Shown piece by piece: positions 16,678 to 25,030 of a DNA stretch of 64,000 nt. A program made the position numbers and the translations under genes. Every line of letters begins with the position of its first letter. Position 1 is the stretch's first letter. The notes beneath the pieces are model-generated. The model made no database searches. It saw nothing but the letters and a program-made list of their open reading frames with translations, and was not told the origin of the DNA. Where the stretch lies: NCBI GenBank assembly GCA_934293375.1, contig CAKQYS010000006.1:62001-126000 (forward strand). The letters run 5' to 3'. Origin of the DNA: an uncultured Lachnospiraceae bacterium. Lineage in GTDB: Bacteria > Bacillota > Clostridia > Lachnospirales > Lachnospiraceae.

Positions 16678-17856
16678 ATGAAGGAAATCGAATTAAAGTA
16701 TGGCTGCAACCCGAATCAGAAGCCATCCCGCATTTATATGGCTGACGGAAGTGATCTGCCGGTTACCGTATTAAACGGCAAGCCGGGATACATCAATTTT
16801 CTCGACGCATTTAACGGCTGGCAGCTAGTTAAGGAATTAAAGGAAGCAACCGGTCTTCCTGCTGCTACCTCTTTTAAGCATGTATCACCTGCAGGTGCTG
16901 CAGTTGGTCTTCCACTGACAGATACGCTTGCCAAGATCTACTGGGTAGACGATCTCGGTGAATTATCTCCATTAGCATGTGCTTACGCACGGGCCAGAGG
17001 TGCAGACCGTATGTCTTCCTTTGGTGATTTCATTGCACTGTCTGATACATGTGATGTAGATACCGCACGCCTGATCAAGCGTGAGGTTTCCGATGGCGTG
17101 ATCGCTCCGGGATACACCGCTGAAGCGTTAGAGATCTTAAAGGCGAAGAAGAAAGGCAACTACAATGTGATCCAGATCGATCCATCCTATGTACCGGCTG
17201 CATTAGAGACCAAGCAGGTATATGGTGTCAGCTTTGAGCAGGGACGCAACGAGTTAAAGATGGATGCAGATCTCCTCTCTAATATCGTAACAAAGAATCA
17301 GGATATCCCGGAATCCGCTATGATCGACATCAAGATCGCACTGATCACATTAAAGTATACACAGTCTAATTCTGTATGCTATGTGAAAGACGGACAGGCA
17401 ATCGGTATCGGTGCCGGACAGCAGTCCCGTATCCACTGTACCCGTCTTGCCGGACAGAAGGCTGATAACTGGTATCTGCGTCAGTCCCCACAGGTGATGG
17501 GGCTACAGTTTGTAGATGGCCTTGGCCGAGCCGACAGAGACAATGCGATTGATGTCTATATGGGAGACGAATACGAAGATGTTCTGCGCGAGGGGGAATG
17601 GCAGAAGCGGTTCAAGGTAAAGCCTGCCGTATTTACCGCAGAAGAAAAGAGAGCCTGGTTAGACGGTAACACCAATGTTACGCTGGGATCTGATGCATTC
17701 TTCCCATTCTCAGATAACATTGAACGGGCACATAAGAGTGGCGTAAAATACATTGCACAGCCGGGCGGATCTGTCAGAGATGATCTCGTGATCGAGTGTG
17801 CAGATCAGTATGATATGGCTATGGTATTTACCGGAATCAGACTGTTCCATCACTAA
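16678..17856 (+). CDS. AICAR formyltransferase (stand-alone, PurH N-terminal-lacking type)
   Basis: A 392-residue stand-alone phosphoribosylaminoimidazolecarboxamide formyltransferase that transfers formyl from 10-formyl-THF to AICAR. The catalytic Lys-His pair is in SFKHVSPAGAAVG, and QQSRIHCTRLAGQKAD plus DAFFPFSDNIERAH mark the substrate site, as in the transformylase half of PurH. The cyclohydrolase (MGS-like) half of PurH is absent, matching the separate PurO-type gene upstream. AGGAGG lies just before the ATG, and a strong terminator follows. Confidence 0.93.
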   Translation: MKEIELKYGCNPNQKPSRIYMADGSDLPVTVLNGKPGYINFLDAFNGWQLVKELKEATGLPAATSFKHVSPAGAAVGLPLTDTLAKIYWVDDLGELSPLACAYARARGADRMSSFGDFIALSDTCDVDTARLIKREVSDGVIAPGYTAEALEILKAKKKGNYNVIQIDPSYVPAALETKQVYGVSFEQGRNELKMDADLLSNIVTKNQDIPESAMIDIKIALITLKYTQSNSVCYVKDGQAIGIGAGQQSRIHCTRLAGQKADNWYLRQSPQVMGLQFVDGLGRADRDNAIDVYMGDEYEDVLREGEWQKRFKVKPAVFTAEEKRAWLDGNTNVTLGSDAFFPFSDNIERAHKSGVKYIAQPGGSVRDDLVIECADQYDMAMVFTGIRLFHH

Positions 17857-17875
17857 ATTATTGTGAAAACAGACA

Positions 17876-17898
17876 GGGGTATGCAACTTGCATACCCC
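17876..17898. terminator. Bidirectional intrinsic terminator
   Basis: GGGGTATGCAA and TTGCATACCCC form a perfect 11-base inverted repeat around a single central base, followed by TTCTTGATTT on the plus strand and TGTCTGTTTTC on the minus strand. It can end both the purine operon and the MATE gene that converges on it. Confidence 0.8.
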
Positions 17899-18008
17899 TT
17901 CTTGATTTCACATTTTGTTTTGGTTTTTCATCTATATTTCGTCAATATCTTGCATCTTTGATTATCTTTTCGTGATATTTATGTTTGTATATCCCTTTTA
18001 TTCTATTA

Positions 18009-19379
18009 TCACATTTCTTCTACAATTGCTTTCATCTGTTGATTTTGTGCTGTACTTCTCTCATATCCAGGTTTTCTGATCAGGTACGCTACTCCTAAAA
18101 GCAGTGTCATGACACACCAGCTGATCGGTTCGGTAAATGCTACACCTACATAGGCGAATGCCGGAACAAGCAGATATGCTGACAAGATTTTTACCAGCAT
18201 TTCAAGAACACTCGAACATACCGGGATAATCTTTCTTCCCATTCCCTGTAGTGTACATCTTAAAATAAATAATGGTCCTAATACATAGAAAAACAAGATA
18301 CTGATCTTGGAATACATAACGGCTGCTGAAATGATGTTCTCACTGTCAGTCGTCGCAAGCCATGACAGGATACTTCGTCCAAATACGAAGCATACCCCGA
18401 TCAACACTGTAGTAATACCTGTACAGATGAGAATGGATTGTCTGACACCCTGCCTTACACGCTCCGGCTTTCCTGCACCGATATTCTGACTCGAATATGT
18501 TGTCATGGCAAGCCCGATCGTATACAACATGACAGTCAGAATATCAAAAACTCTTCTTGCCGCTGTATGTGCTGTTACGATATCTGTTCCTAGTTTATTG
18601 ATCGCTCCCTGCAACACCACAGTACCGATATTGACGATACATGACATTAAGCCCATAGATAATCCCGATGTCGTCAGGTTACCATAGAGTGCACCCTCCG
18701 GTTTCCATGCATTTCGATCCGGCAAAATCTCCCGGAACTTCTTCAGGATCACATACAGACACAATCCACCTGACATTGCCTGCGCAATCACTGTGGCCGC
18801 TGCAGCACCCTGAATCCCAAAGCCTAAACCATTCACAAACCATAGATCCAATCCGATGTTGATCACAACTGCCACAATCAGGCAATATACCGGGGTCTTG
18901 CTGTCGCCAACCGCCCGCAATATATTTGCACACATATTATATAGAGCTGTAAAGATAATACCTGCCAATATGATCGAAATGTATTCCTGTGCCGGCTTCA
19001 TGATATCAGCCGGTGTATGCAGCAACAACAGAATATCCTGAATAAAGACCAGGGAGAATACTGTCAGCACGATTGCTGATCCTACCGTCAGTAAAATCGT
19101 CCCTGCTACATTTTTACGCATGCGGTCATAATCCTTTGCACCAAAGCTATTGGCGATCGGAATTGCAAATCCCTGTGTCAGACCACTTAGGAATCCAATG
19201 ATCACATTCGCAACCACACTCGTTGCTCCTACGGCTGCAAATGCTCCTGTTCCTACATAAGTGCTTACGATCTTACTGTCCGCAATATTATACAACTGCT
19301 GAAATATATATCCCATCATCAATGGCACAGCGAACATCATAATGACGCTTGCAGGATGTCCCTTTGTCATATCTTTCAT
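18009..19379 (-). CDS. MATE family efflux transporter
   Basis: A 456-residue protein with about twelve membrane helices in two similar halves, typical of the MATE (NorM/DinF-like) multidrug and toxin exporters driven by sodium or protons. The start PLMMGYIFQQLYNIADS and the repeated glycine/proline pattern in the second half fit the family. AGGAG lies about 8 bases upstream of the ATG. The substrate is not predictable. It appears monocistronic, with the mobile repeat upstream and the bidirectional terminator downstream. Confidence 0.92.
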   Translation of the reverse strand: MKDMTKGHPASVIMMFAVPLMMGYIFQQLYNIADSKIVSTYVGTGAFAAVGATSVVANVIIGFLSGLTQGFAIPIANSFGAKDYDRMRKNVAGTILLTVGSAIVLTVFSLVFIQDILLLLHTPADIMKPAQEYISIILAGIIFTALYNMCANILRAVGDSKTPVYCLIVAVVINIGLDLWFVNGLGFGIQGAAAATVIAQAMSGGLCLYVILKKFREILPDRNAWKPEGALYGNLTTSGLSMGLMSCIVNIGTVVLQGAINKLGTDIVTAHTAARRVFDILTVMLYTIGLAMTTYSSQNIGAGKPERVRQGVRQSILICTGITTVLIGVCFVFGRSILSWLATTDSENIISAAVMYSKISILFFYVLGPLFILRCTLQGMGRKIIPVCSSVLEMLVKILSAYLLVPAFAYVGVAFTEPISWCVMTLLLGVAYLIRKPGYERSTAQNQQMKAIVEEM

Positions 19380-19410
19380 AACACTTCTCCTCTCTGATTT
19401 TCAATCTCAA

Positions 19411-19626
19411 TCGGCAATTGCGAAACTCTCAATTACGATTGCGATTATGTGCATATTGCATGATGTATAAGCAGGTACTTGAAGAACGCCGGTTCTTAAC
19501 GAAGTCAAGCTACCGCATTGACTGAGTTTAGCACCGCTGCGTGATGAAGTAGCGAGAGCGTGCCTGCGATACATTGTGCAATATGCACATAACATCAACA
19601 ACTTCAAGGAATTTCGCAATTGTCTA
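19411..19626. mobile_element. MITE-like element, copy 1 (about 216 bp)
   Basis: A non-coding element related to the one at 28760-29045. Its ends are inverted repeats (left CAATTGCGAAACTC, right GAATTTCGCAATTG), and inner segments are also inverted (TGTGCATATTGCA against TGCAATATGCACA), so the whole folds on itself. The first and last roughly 90 bases are nearly identical to copy 2. The 12-base string TTTCAATCTCAA lies immediately before (19399-19410) and after (19627-19638) it, as expected of a target duplication. No transposase is present; a source element elsewhere would be needed. It lies between the cysE terminator and the MATE start. Confidence 0.8.
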
Positions 19627-19680
19627 TTTCAATCTCAATAAGCTAACGATACCACAGCCTTTTCTGGAAAGACATAACAA

Positions 19681-19718
19681 TAAGACATAAAAATAGCAGA
19701 ATTCTATGATTCTGCTAT
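19681..19718 (-). terminator. Intrinsic terminator of nadA-cysE
   Basis: On the minus strand ATAGCAGAAT and ATTCTGCTAT pair around a short loop and are followed by TTTTTATGTCTTA. It lies about 20 bases after the cysE stop codon. Confidence 0.8.
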
Positions 19719-19738
19719 CTTTCTATCCATCTTAGTCT

Positions 19739-20704
19739 CTAGATCTCATAACACCAGCTGGCGTCCTGATCCAGATCCACGCGCTCAACTGCGCTAATAT
19801 TGTTGTTGCTGTAATTATAGTTCAATTCCTGATTCTTGATACTAACCCTCGTGCCCGCAGGAATCGAAGATGTAATAAATGCATTTCCTCCGATAATGGA
19901 ATCACGACCGATCACCGTCTCTCCGCCAAGAATAGATGCCCCTGAATAAATGATCACATTGTCCTCGATCGTCGGATGCCGTTTTACATTCTTAAGACTC
20001 TGACCACCCTTGGTCGATAATGCTCCCAATGTAACACCCTGATATACCTTTACATTGTCTCCTATGATCGTCGTCTCTCCGATCACGATACCGGTACCAT
20101 GGTCGATAAAGAAATATTTGCCCAGCTGTGCGCCCGGATGAATATCCACGCCTGTCAGACTATGTGCATGTTCTGTCATAATTCTTGGAATGATCGGTAC
20201 CTTTAACAAATGCAGTTCATGTGCGATACGATTTACAAATATCGCATATAACCCCGGATATGAAAAGATGATCTCATCCTTATTGAATGCAGCCGGATCT
20301 CCATCATAGGCGGCCTCTACATCCATTTCTATATAACCTCTGATCTTCGGAATCTGTCGTAAAAATGTAATACAGATCTTATGCGCTACAGCCTCCCGTT
20401 CAGCCTGCTCGGCCTCCGCATAGAATTCACTATGCTTCAGCACCATGGCGATCTGACGGTTTAGATTGAACATAACATCCTCAAGAAGCATTGTCAGCTT
20501 ATTCTTCACTGTATACACACGATATGCCTTGTCATGAAAATGTGCCGGAAAAATAATCTGCTGCAGCTTATTTAGTATATCTATGATCACTGTCTTATCA
20601 ATCTCGTTAAATCCTAATAACCGGTCTATATCTCTTCCACTCTCATAATCAGATATGATCGCACCAACCAGCTCTGAAATCTCATTTTCCTTATTATATT
20701 CCAT
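19739..20704 (-). CDS. cysE: Serine O-acetyltransferase
   Basis: A 321-residue serine acetyltransferase, which makes O-acetylserine from serine and acetyl-CoA for cysteine synthesis. The C-terminal third is a left-handed beta helix of hexapeptide repeats, with the catalytic histidine region GKYFFIDHGTGIVIGET and the following GDNVKVYQGVTLGA. The long N-terminal helical region (about 180 residues) is of the longer SAT form. I prefer the ATG at 20704, with AAGGAAG 8 bases upstream, over the GTG six codons earlier. It follows nadA by 23 bases and shares its promoter. C-terminal residues are ...ASWCYEI; binding to a cysteine synthase cannot be judged. Confidence 0.92.
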   Translation of the reverse strand: MEYNKENEISELVGAIISDYESGRDIDRLLGFNEIDKTVIIDILNKLQQIIFPAHFHDKAYRVYTVKNKLTMLLEDVMFNLNRQIAMVLKHSEFYAEAEQAEREAVAHKICITFLRQIPKIRGYIEMDVEAAYDGDPAAFNKDEIIFSYPGLYAIFVNRIAHELHLLKVPIIPRIMTEHAHSLTGVDIHPGAQLGKYFFIDHGTGIVIGETTIIGDNVKVYQGVTLGALSTKGGQSLKNVKRHPTIEDNVIIYSGASILGGETVIGRDSIIGGNAFITSSIPAGTRVSIKNQELNYNYSNNNISAVERVDLDQDASWCYEI

Positions 20705-20727
20705 CGTACCAACTTCCTTCACACATA

Positions 20728-21627
20728 CTATTTTGCAAGCTCTAACATCCGTTCCAGCGGAAGCTTCGCCCGTGCACTGAGCTGTGCATCCAGTATCACA
20801 CCTTCAGCATCGGATTCCAGCGCCTCTACAACACTCTCTAACCGGATTTTTTTCATGTTCGGACAGAATTGTCTGTGTCCGACTGAATAAAATTTCTTAT
20901 CCGGATTCTTCTGTGCAAGTTCATAAAACACTCCCATCTCCGTACAGATGATAAACTCCTGTTCCTTTGATGCAGTTGCATAATCAATGATCTGTGAAGT
21001 GCTTCCAATATAATCTGATTCAGCCAGTATATCTTCCCGGCATTCCGGATGTGACAGCACTTTCGCTGTCGGATGCAGTCTCTTCGCTTCTAACAAGCTG
21101 TCTCGCTCTATGCTTGTATGCACATGGCAGAAACCATCGTTCAAAATAAAATGCTTCTCCGGCACCTGTTTTGCGATATAATCACCCAGATTGTGATCCG
21201 GAATGAAATAAATATCATGATTTGGCAGTTTCTTGACAATCTTTAATGCATTTGAGGATGTCACACAAACATCAGAATGAGCCTTGATCTCGGCAGTAGA
21301 ATTCACATAACACACTACTGCGACATCCGGGTATTGCTCTCTTACCTGTGCGATCCGGTCCAGATCCACCATGTGTGCCATCGGACAGTCTGCCGTGTCA
21401 TCTGCCATCAAAACCCGCTTGGCCGGATTCAGCAGCTTTGCACTCTCACCCATAAATGATACACCACAGAAAATGATCGTATCTGCCAGAACCTTTGTTG
21501 CAACCTCCGCCAGATAATAGGAGTCTCCTACATAATCCGCAATCTCCTGTACGGCACCATCCACATAATAATGTGCCAGTATCACTGCATTTTTTTCTTT
21601 CTTTAGTTCAGCTATCCGATTCTTCAT
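20728..21627 (-). CDS. nadA: Quinolinate synthase NadA
   Basis: A 299-residue NadA of the short type, which condenses iminoaspartate with dihydroxyacetone phosphate to quinolinate in NAD synthesis. Three cysteines suited to bind the [4Fe-4S] cluster are Cys81 (TADCPM), Cys167 (DGFCHVH) and Cys255 (RQFCPNM). The substrate motif LAHYYVDGAVQEIADYVGDS is near the N-terminus. nadB and nadC, its usual partners, are not in the window; the neighbour is cysE instead. Confidence 0.95.
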   Translation of the reverse strand: MKNRIAELKKEKNAVILAHYYVDGAVQEIADYVGDSYYLAEVATKVLADTIIFCGVSFMGESAKLLNPAKRVLMADDTADCPMAHMVDLDRIAQVREQYPDVAVVCYVNSTAEIKAHSDVCVTSSNALKIVKKLPNHDIYFIPDHNLGDYIAKQVPEKHFILNDGFCHVHTSIERDSLLEAKRLHPTAKVLSHPECREDILAESDYIGSTSQIIDYATASKEQEFIICTEMGVFYELAQKNPDKKFYSVGHRQFCPNMKKIRLESVVEALESDAEGVILDAQLSARAKLPLERMLELAK

Positions 21628-21674
21628 CCCTCGTATTCCTCCGTGCTTTGGCTGTGCTAAGCCTAATACATATC

Positions 21675-21703
21675 ATTATACCATCTCACGGCATTCAACA
21701 CAA
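21675..21703 (-). promoter_or_regulatory. Promoter of nadA-cysE
   Basis: On the minus strand TTGTGT, 17-base spacer, TATAAT, about 45 bases upstream of the nadA start. Confidence 0.7.
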
Positions 21704-21723
21704 CCCGCCCGGCGGAATAATCT

Positions 21724-24069
21724 CTACTCTACATTTTTGAGTGCTTCATCCATTGGAATCTTTTTAATCTTTGCAAACTGGAACCCTGCAATAACTGCAT
21801 AAGCTGCCATCATCATGAAAACCATAGTCGGATACAGTTTAAAATCTACCGACATCGTGATCCAGCCACTGTATGACATCATAAAGATATGATAGATCCA
21901 TATCATCATAGCTGAGGATACTGCCAATCCTATAATCGTTGATATTAAAACAACCCATGTTGTTGACATCAGGTACAATCTGGCGATTTCACCATTCTCA
22001 TATCCCAATATCTTGACCATGGAGATGGAATTGGTATTTTTCTCCAAGATCAGCTTGGTCAGCAGATAAATCAGCATTGCTGCCATGATCAGTGCAAAAT
22101 ACTTAATATATCCAAACATTGTACCCATTGAAGTCTTAAGCTGTCTTGTAACCTTAGTCATATCATCCACCGTGATCACAGAAGCAATATATTTCTCTGC
22201 AATATCTGTCAACTCATCATTTGAAAAATAGCCTGTAAAATAATCTGTATCATCCGGGGATGCAATCTTTTTCAGCATCATTTCCATATCATCCATATAA
22301 CTCATAATGGAATCCGTCTTCATATCAAAGAGATCGTTAAACTTCTGTCTTTCCATAAAGACTGCCAAACCTGTTGGATAATAGATGGATCCGGCAATCT
22401 TAAACTGATATTCTTCTTCTCCATAGCTTTCATGCAAGGTAATCTCATCACCGACTTTCAGTCCGTATTTCTCCAGATATCCTTCCGATACGATCACTCC
22501 ATCCTCCGGGAACTGTATCGGAATATATTTGCTGTTCTCTTCCAGACCATATACGCTGATGCTCTCTTTCCACTCTCCCTGTCTGTACTCAAGCCCTATC
22601 ATGCTATATTTCTCAGCATCCGGGTTATCGGTCTCAACCTGTGTCTTTAAAACATATTGATAGGTTGCCGGCATAGTATCAACAACAAGCTGCTGATAAT
22701 CTGTCAGTAGCGGTTCCATGATCATACCAAACAACAACAGCAGGCTGACAAATGCAATTCCACAAAGCATGATCGCATAACTGGACATATTCTGCAAAAC
22801 CACACGGATCTGGAATCTGCTGAAAAACCGGATATGTGGCAGTTTCACAGCCTTCTTTCTTTTTATTTTGGCAATATCCCGCCTGATAAACCGCAACGGA
22901 GAAATCTTCAACATTTTATGCAGTACACAGGCATTCACAAAGAACACAAGAATGATCGGAACAACCGTGGTTTTCACGAATGCGTCGGCATTCCATATCG
23001 TAACATAGGTCGGAAGGCTATAGCTTCCGTAGTACATGTCTGCTGCGATGCCTTTCACTGTCGAATAACCCAGAATGTTTCCGATAATAGCAGCCACAAA
23101 TGTAATAATCATAGGTGCTGTCATGTAATGACGGAACAATTCCCCTCTGGTATATCCGGATGCACGGAGTGTACCGATCACGGCAGCCTCCTTTGCGATC
23201 GTATGTTTTGTTGTCACAGCAAAAATAAATGCCAGAATCACGACCAGAATGTATAATAACACAGCCATCATCACACTGTCGCTTCCCATATCGTCACCCG
23301 TAAAGATGATCGCATTGTTTGCATATTCCGGCACCACATCTTCTACTGCATTACCGCCGGTATATGCTTCCTTGGCAAGCACCTCAATAAAATCATCTGC
23401 CATGTCATTTGCTTCGGCCTTATCTTTCGGTGGATTATGATACTTCCACGCATAGTTATAATGCTCCTTACTCTCCGGGAATACATTATATTCATCCTCT
23501 GTCACGATTGCCACACTAAACCGGATCGAATCAAACATCAGATCATTATTATTTTCAAACAGACAACTGTAATCTGAAAATGCAACCAGACCTGAGATCG
23601 TAAGTTTTTCACCTGCCAGATCTATCGTATCCCCGATCTTAAGATGATTATTATCTGCAAACATACGGTCAATCGCGATCTGGGAATTATCCTTTGGATA
23701 TTCTCCATCCATCAGACACAGCTTATTGACCTCCTGTCTCGGTTTATAGATCCTGACAGTTGCCTCTTTTTCCCCATCACCATTCACATCGGTATCTATA
23801 TTCTTATAGAACAGCTCATAGATATCCATATCTTCGTCCTGCAGTCTGGTGAGCAGAGATTTCACTGCTTTGTTCTCCAGTTCAAAATGTCCATCTTCTA
23901 TATTGTATTTCTCAAAGCCATTATTATATGCATACAGCATGCTGTCCGCTGCTACCAGAAAGCCTGATACCATTGCAATCATAAATGTCATAAAAAGAAA
24001 GATAACAGCATATCTCCCCAGTTCACCAATAAACTCTCTCGGAATTCTTTTATGTAACGGATTCTTCAT
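21724..24069 (-). CDS. FtsX/MacB-type ABC transporter permease
   Basis: A 781-residue permease of the FtsX-like superfamily. A first membrane helix (about 18-40) is followed by a large extracytoplasmic domain, then three helices (about 255-390). A second extracytoplasmic domain (about 440-620) and a final helix group ending with basic residues follow. This double FtsX layout is typical of large clostridial ABC permeases that act on lipids, peptides or envelope stress rather than classical import. It starts 9 bases after the ATPase gene, with AGGTGG upstream. The substrate is unknown. Confidence 0.88.
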   Translation of the reverse strand: MKNPLHKRIPREFIGELGRYAVIFLFMTFMIAMVSGFLVAADSMLYAYNNGFEKYNIEDGHFELENKAVKSLLTRLQDEDMDIYELFYKNIDTDVNGDGEKEATVRIYKPRQEVNKLCLMDGEYPKDNSQIAIDRMFADNNHLKIGDTIDLAGEKLTISGLVAFSDYSCLFENNNDLMFDSIRFSVAIVTEDEYNVFPESKEHYNYAWKYHNPPKDKAEANDMADDFIEVLAKEAYTGGNAVEDVVPEYANNAIIFTGDDMGSDSVMMAVLLYILVVILAFIFAVTTKHTIAKEAAVIGTLRASGYTRGELFRHYMTAPMIITFVAAIIGNILGYSTVKGIAADMYYGSYSLPTYVTIWNADAFVKTTVVPIILVFFVNACVLHKMLKISPLRFIRRDIAKIKRKKAVKLPHIRFFSRFQIRVVLQNMSSYAIMLCGIAFVSLLLLFGMIMEPLLTDYQQLVVDTMPATYQYVLKTQVETDNPDAEKYSMIGLEYRQGEWKESISVYGLEENSKYIPIQFPEDGVIVSEGYLEKYGLKVGDEITLHESYGEEEYQFKIAGSIYYPTGLAVFMERQKFNDLFDMKTDSIMSYMDDMEMMLKKIASPDDTDYFTGYFSNDELTDIAEKYIASVITVDDMTKVTRQLKTSMGTMFGYIKYFALIMAAMLIYLLTKLILEKNTNSISMVKILGYENGEIARLYLMSTTWVVLISTIIGLAVSSAMMIWIYHIFMMSYSGWITMSVDFKLYPTMVFMMMAAYAVIAGFQFAKIKKIPMDEALKNVE

Positions 24070-24078
24070 CTATGCCAC

Positions 24079-24777
24079 CTACCAATCCAGATCCTGTGCT
24101 GCTATTTTCTGCGTATTCACAATATTATGACGGATCTGTCCGTCACGCAACTTGATCACCCGGTCAGCCATGTTCTTGATCGCATCATTATGGGTTACCA
24201 TGATAATGGTATTTCCATACTTCTGATTCACATCCTCAAGAAGCTTAAGGATATCCTTTGATGTCTTATAATCCAAAGCACCTGTCGGCTCATCACACAA
24301 CAGAATATCCGGGTTTTTCACGATCGCACGCCCAATGGAACATCTTTGCTGCTGTCCGCCCGACAACTGGTTCGGCAGCTTATGTCTGTGTTCATACAGA
24401 CCCAGCGTCTTTAACAGATCGTCTATATCTAATGGCCTGTCACTCAGATATGCACCAACCTCTATATTTTCCTTTACATTCAGATTGGGGATCAGATTGT
24501 ACATCTGAAAGACATAACCCAGATGCTTTCTTCTATATCGGGTCAGGGTCTTCTCGGTCATTTCTGCAGTCTTTTCCCCATCAATAGAAACATATCCGGA
24601 ATCTGCAGCATCAATGCCTCCTATGATATTCAACAATGTAGATTTTCCTGATCCGGACGGACCCAGCAATACGCAGATCTCTCCCCGATCCACCGAAAAG
24701 GAGATTCCCCGCAATACCTCCTGACGATTCTCACCTTCACCAAAGCTCTTCTTCAAATCACCGATTTCTATAAACAT
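24079..24777 (-). CDS. MacB-like ABC transporter ATPase
   Basis: A 232-residue ATPase of the LolD/MacB type. Walker A GPSGSGKST is at about 39-47; the signature LSGGQQQR, Walker B ILLCDEPTGALD and switch region MVTHND follow in order. The DEPTGALD motif is typical of partners of FtsX-like permeases. It is the first gene of the pair; AGGAGG lies 5 bases before the ATG and a GTTAG-N6-CTAAC palindrome about 20 bases before it. Confidence 0.93.
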   Translation of the reverse strand: MFIEIGDLKKSFGEGENRQEVLRGISFSVDRGEICVLLGPSGSGKSTLLNIIGGIDAADSGYVSIDGEKTAEMTEKTLTRYRRKHLGYVFQMYNLIPNLNVKENIEVGAYLSDRPLDIDDLLKTLGLYEHRHKLPNQLSGGQQQRCSIGRAIVKNPDILLCDEPTGALDYKTSKDILKLLEDVNQKYGNTIIMVTHNDAIKNMADRVIKLRDGQIRHNIVNTQKIAAQDLDW

Positions 24778-24797
24778 AACATCCTCCTAATCATAAT

Positions 24798-24813
24798 GTT
24801 AGTTGTATCTAAC
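24798..24813. promoter_or_regulatory. Palindromic operator, copy 1 (ABC gene side)
   Basis: GTTAGTTGTATCTAAC, a perfect GTTAG-N6-CTAAC inverted repeat, in the leader of the ABC ATPase gene. The same pattern is repeated at the divergent promoter and again beyond the divergent gene. Confidence 0.6.
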
Positions 24814-24920
24814 TTGAATTATCATACTACATTTTCCAGCAAAATGGTATGATTTAATTGATCATATTTTCTCAATTACAGCAAAAAGAGTTCCCTATAT
24901 GAGATTCCTGCCAGAAAGGA

Positions 24921-24949
24921 TTGACATTACATGCGATGTCTTCTATAAT
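24921..24949 (+). promoter_or_regulatory. Consensus promoter of the heptad-repeat protein gene
   Basis: TTGACA, 17-base spacer, TATAAT: a perfect sigma-A match, one of the strongest in the window. A palindromic operator begins 3 bases after the -10 box. Confidence 0.85.
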
Positions 24950-24951
24950 GA

Positions 24952-24967
24952 GTTAGATTAAACTAAT
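24952..24967. promoter_or_regulatory. Palindromic operator, copy 2 (heptad-repeat gene side)
   Basis: GTTAGATTAAACTAAT, matching GTTAG-N6-CTAAC except for the last base. It covers the expected transcription start of the strong promoter, so a repressor bound here would block it. Confidence 0.6.
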
Positions 24968-25030
24968 CATTGTTACTATATGCAAACATTTGATATGTTT
25001 GCAGCTACAATAATAGGAGGATACATATTT

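Noticed and set aside
19407..19619. Small minus-strand frame starting MRNSLKLLMLCAYC
   Set aside because: It lies entirely inside mobile element copy 1. The similar frame in copy 2 reflects the shared repeat, not a conserved protein; no ribosome site and no known domain.
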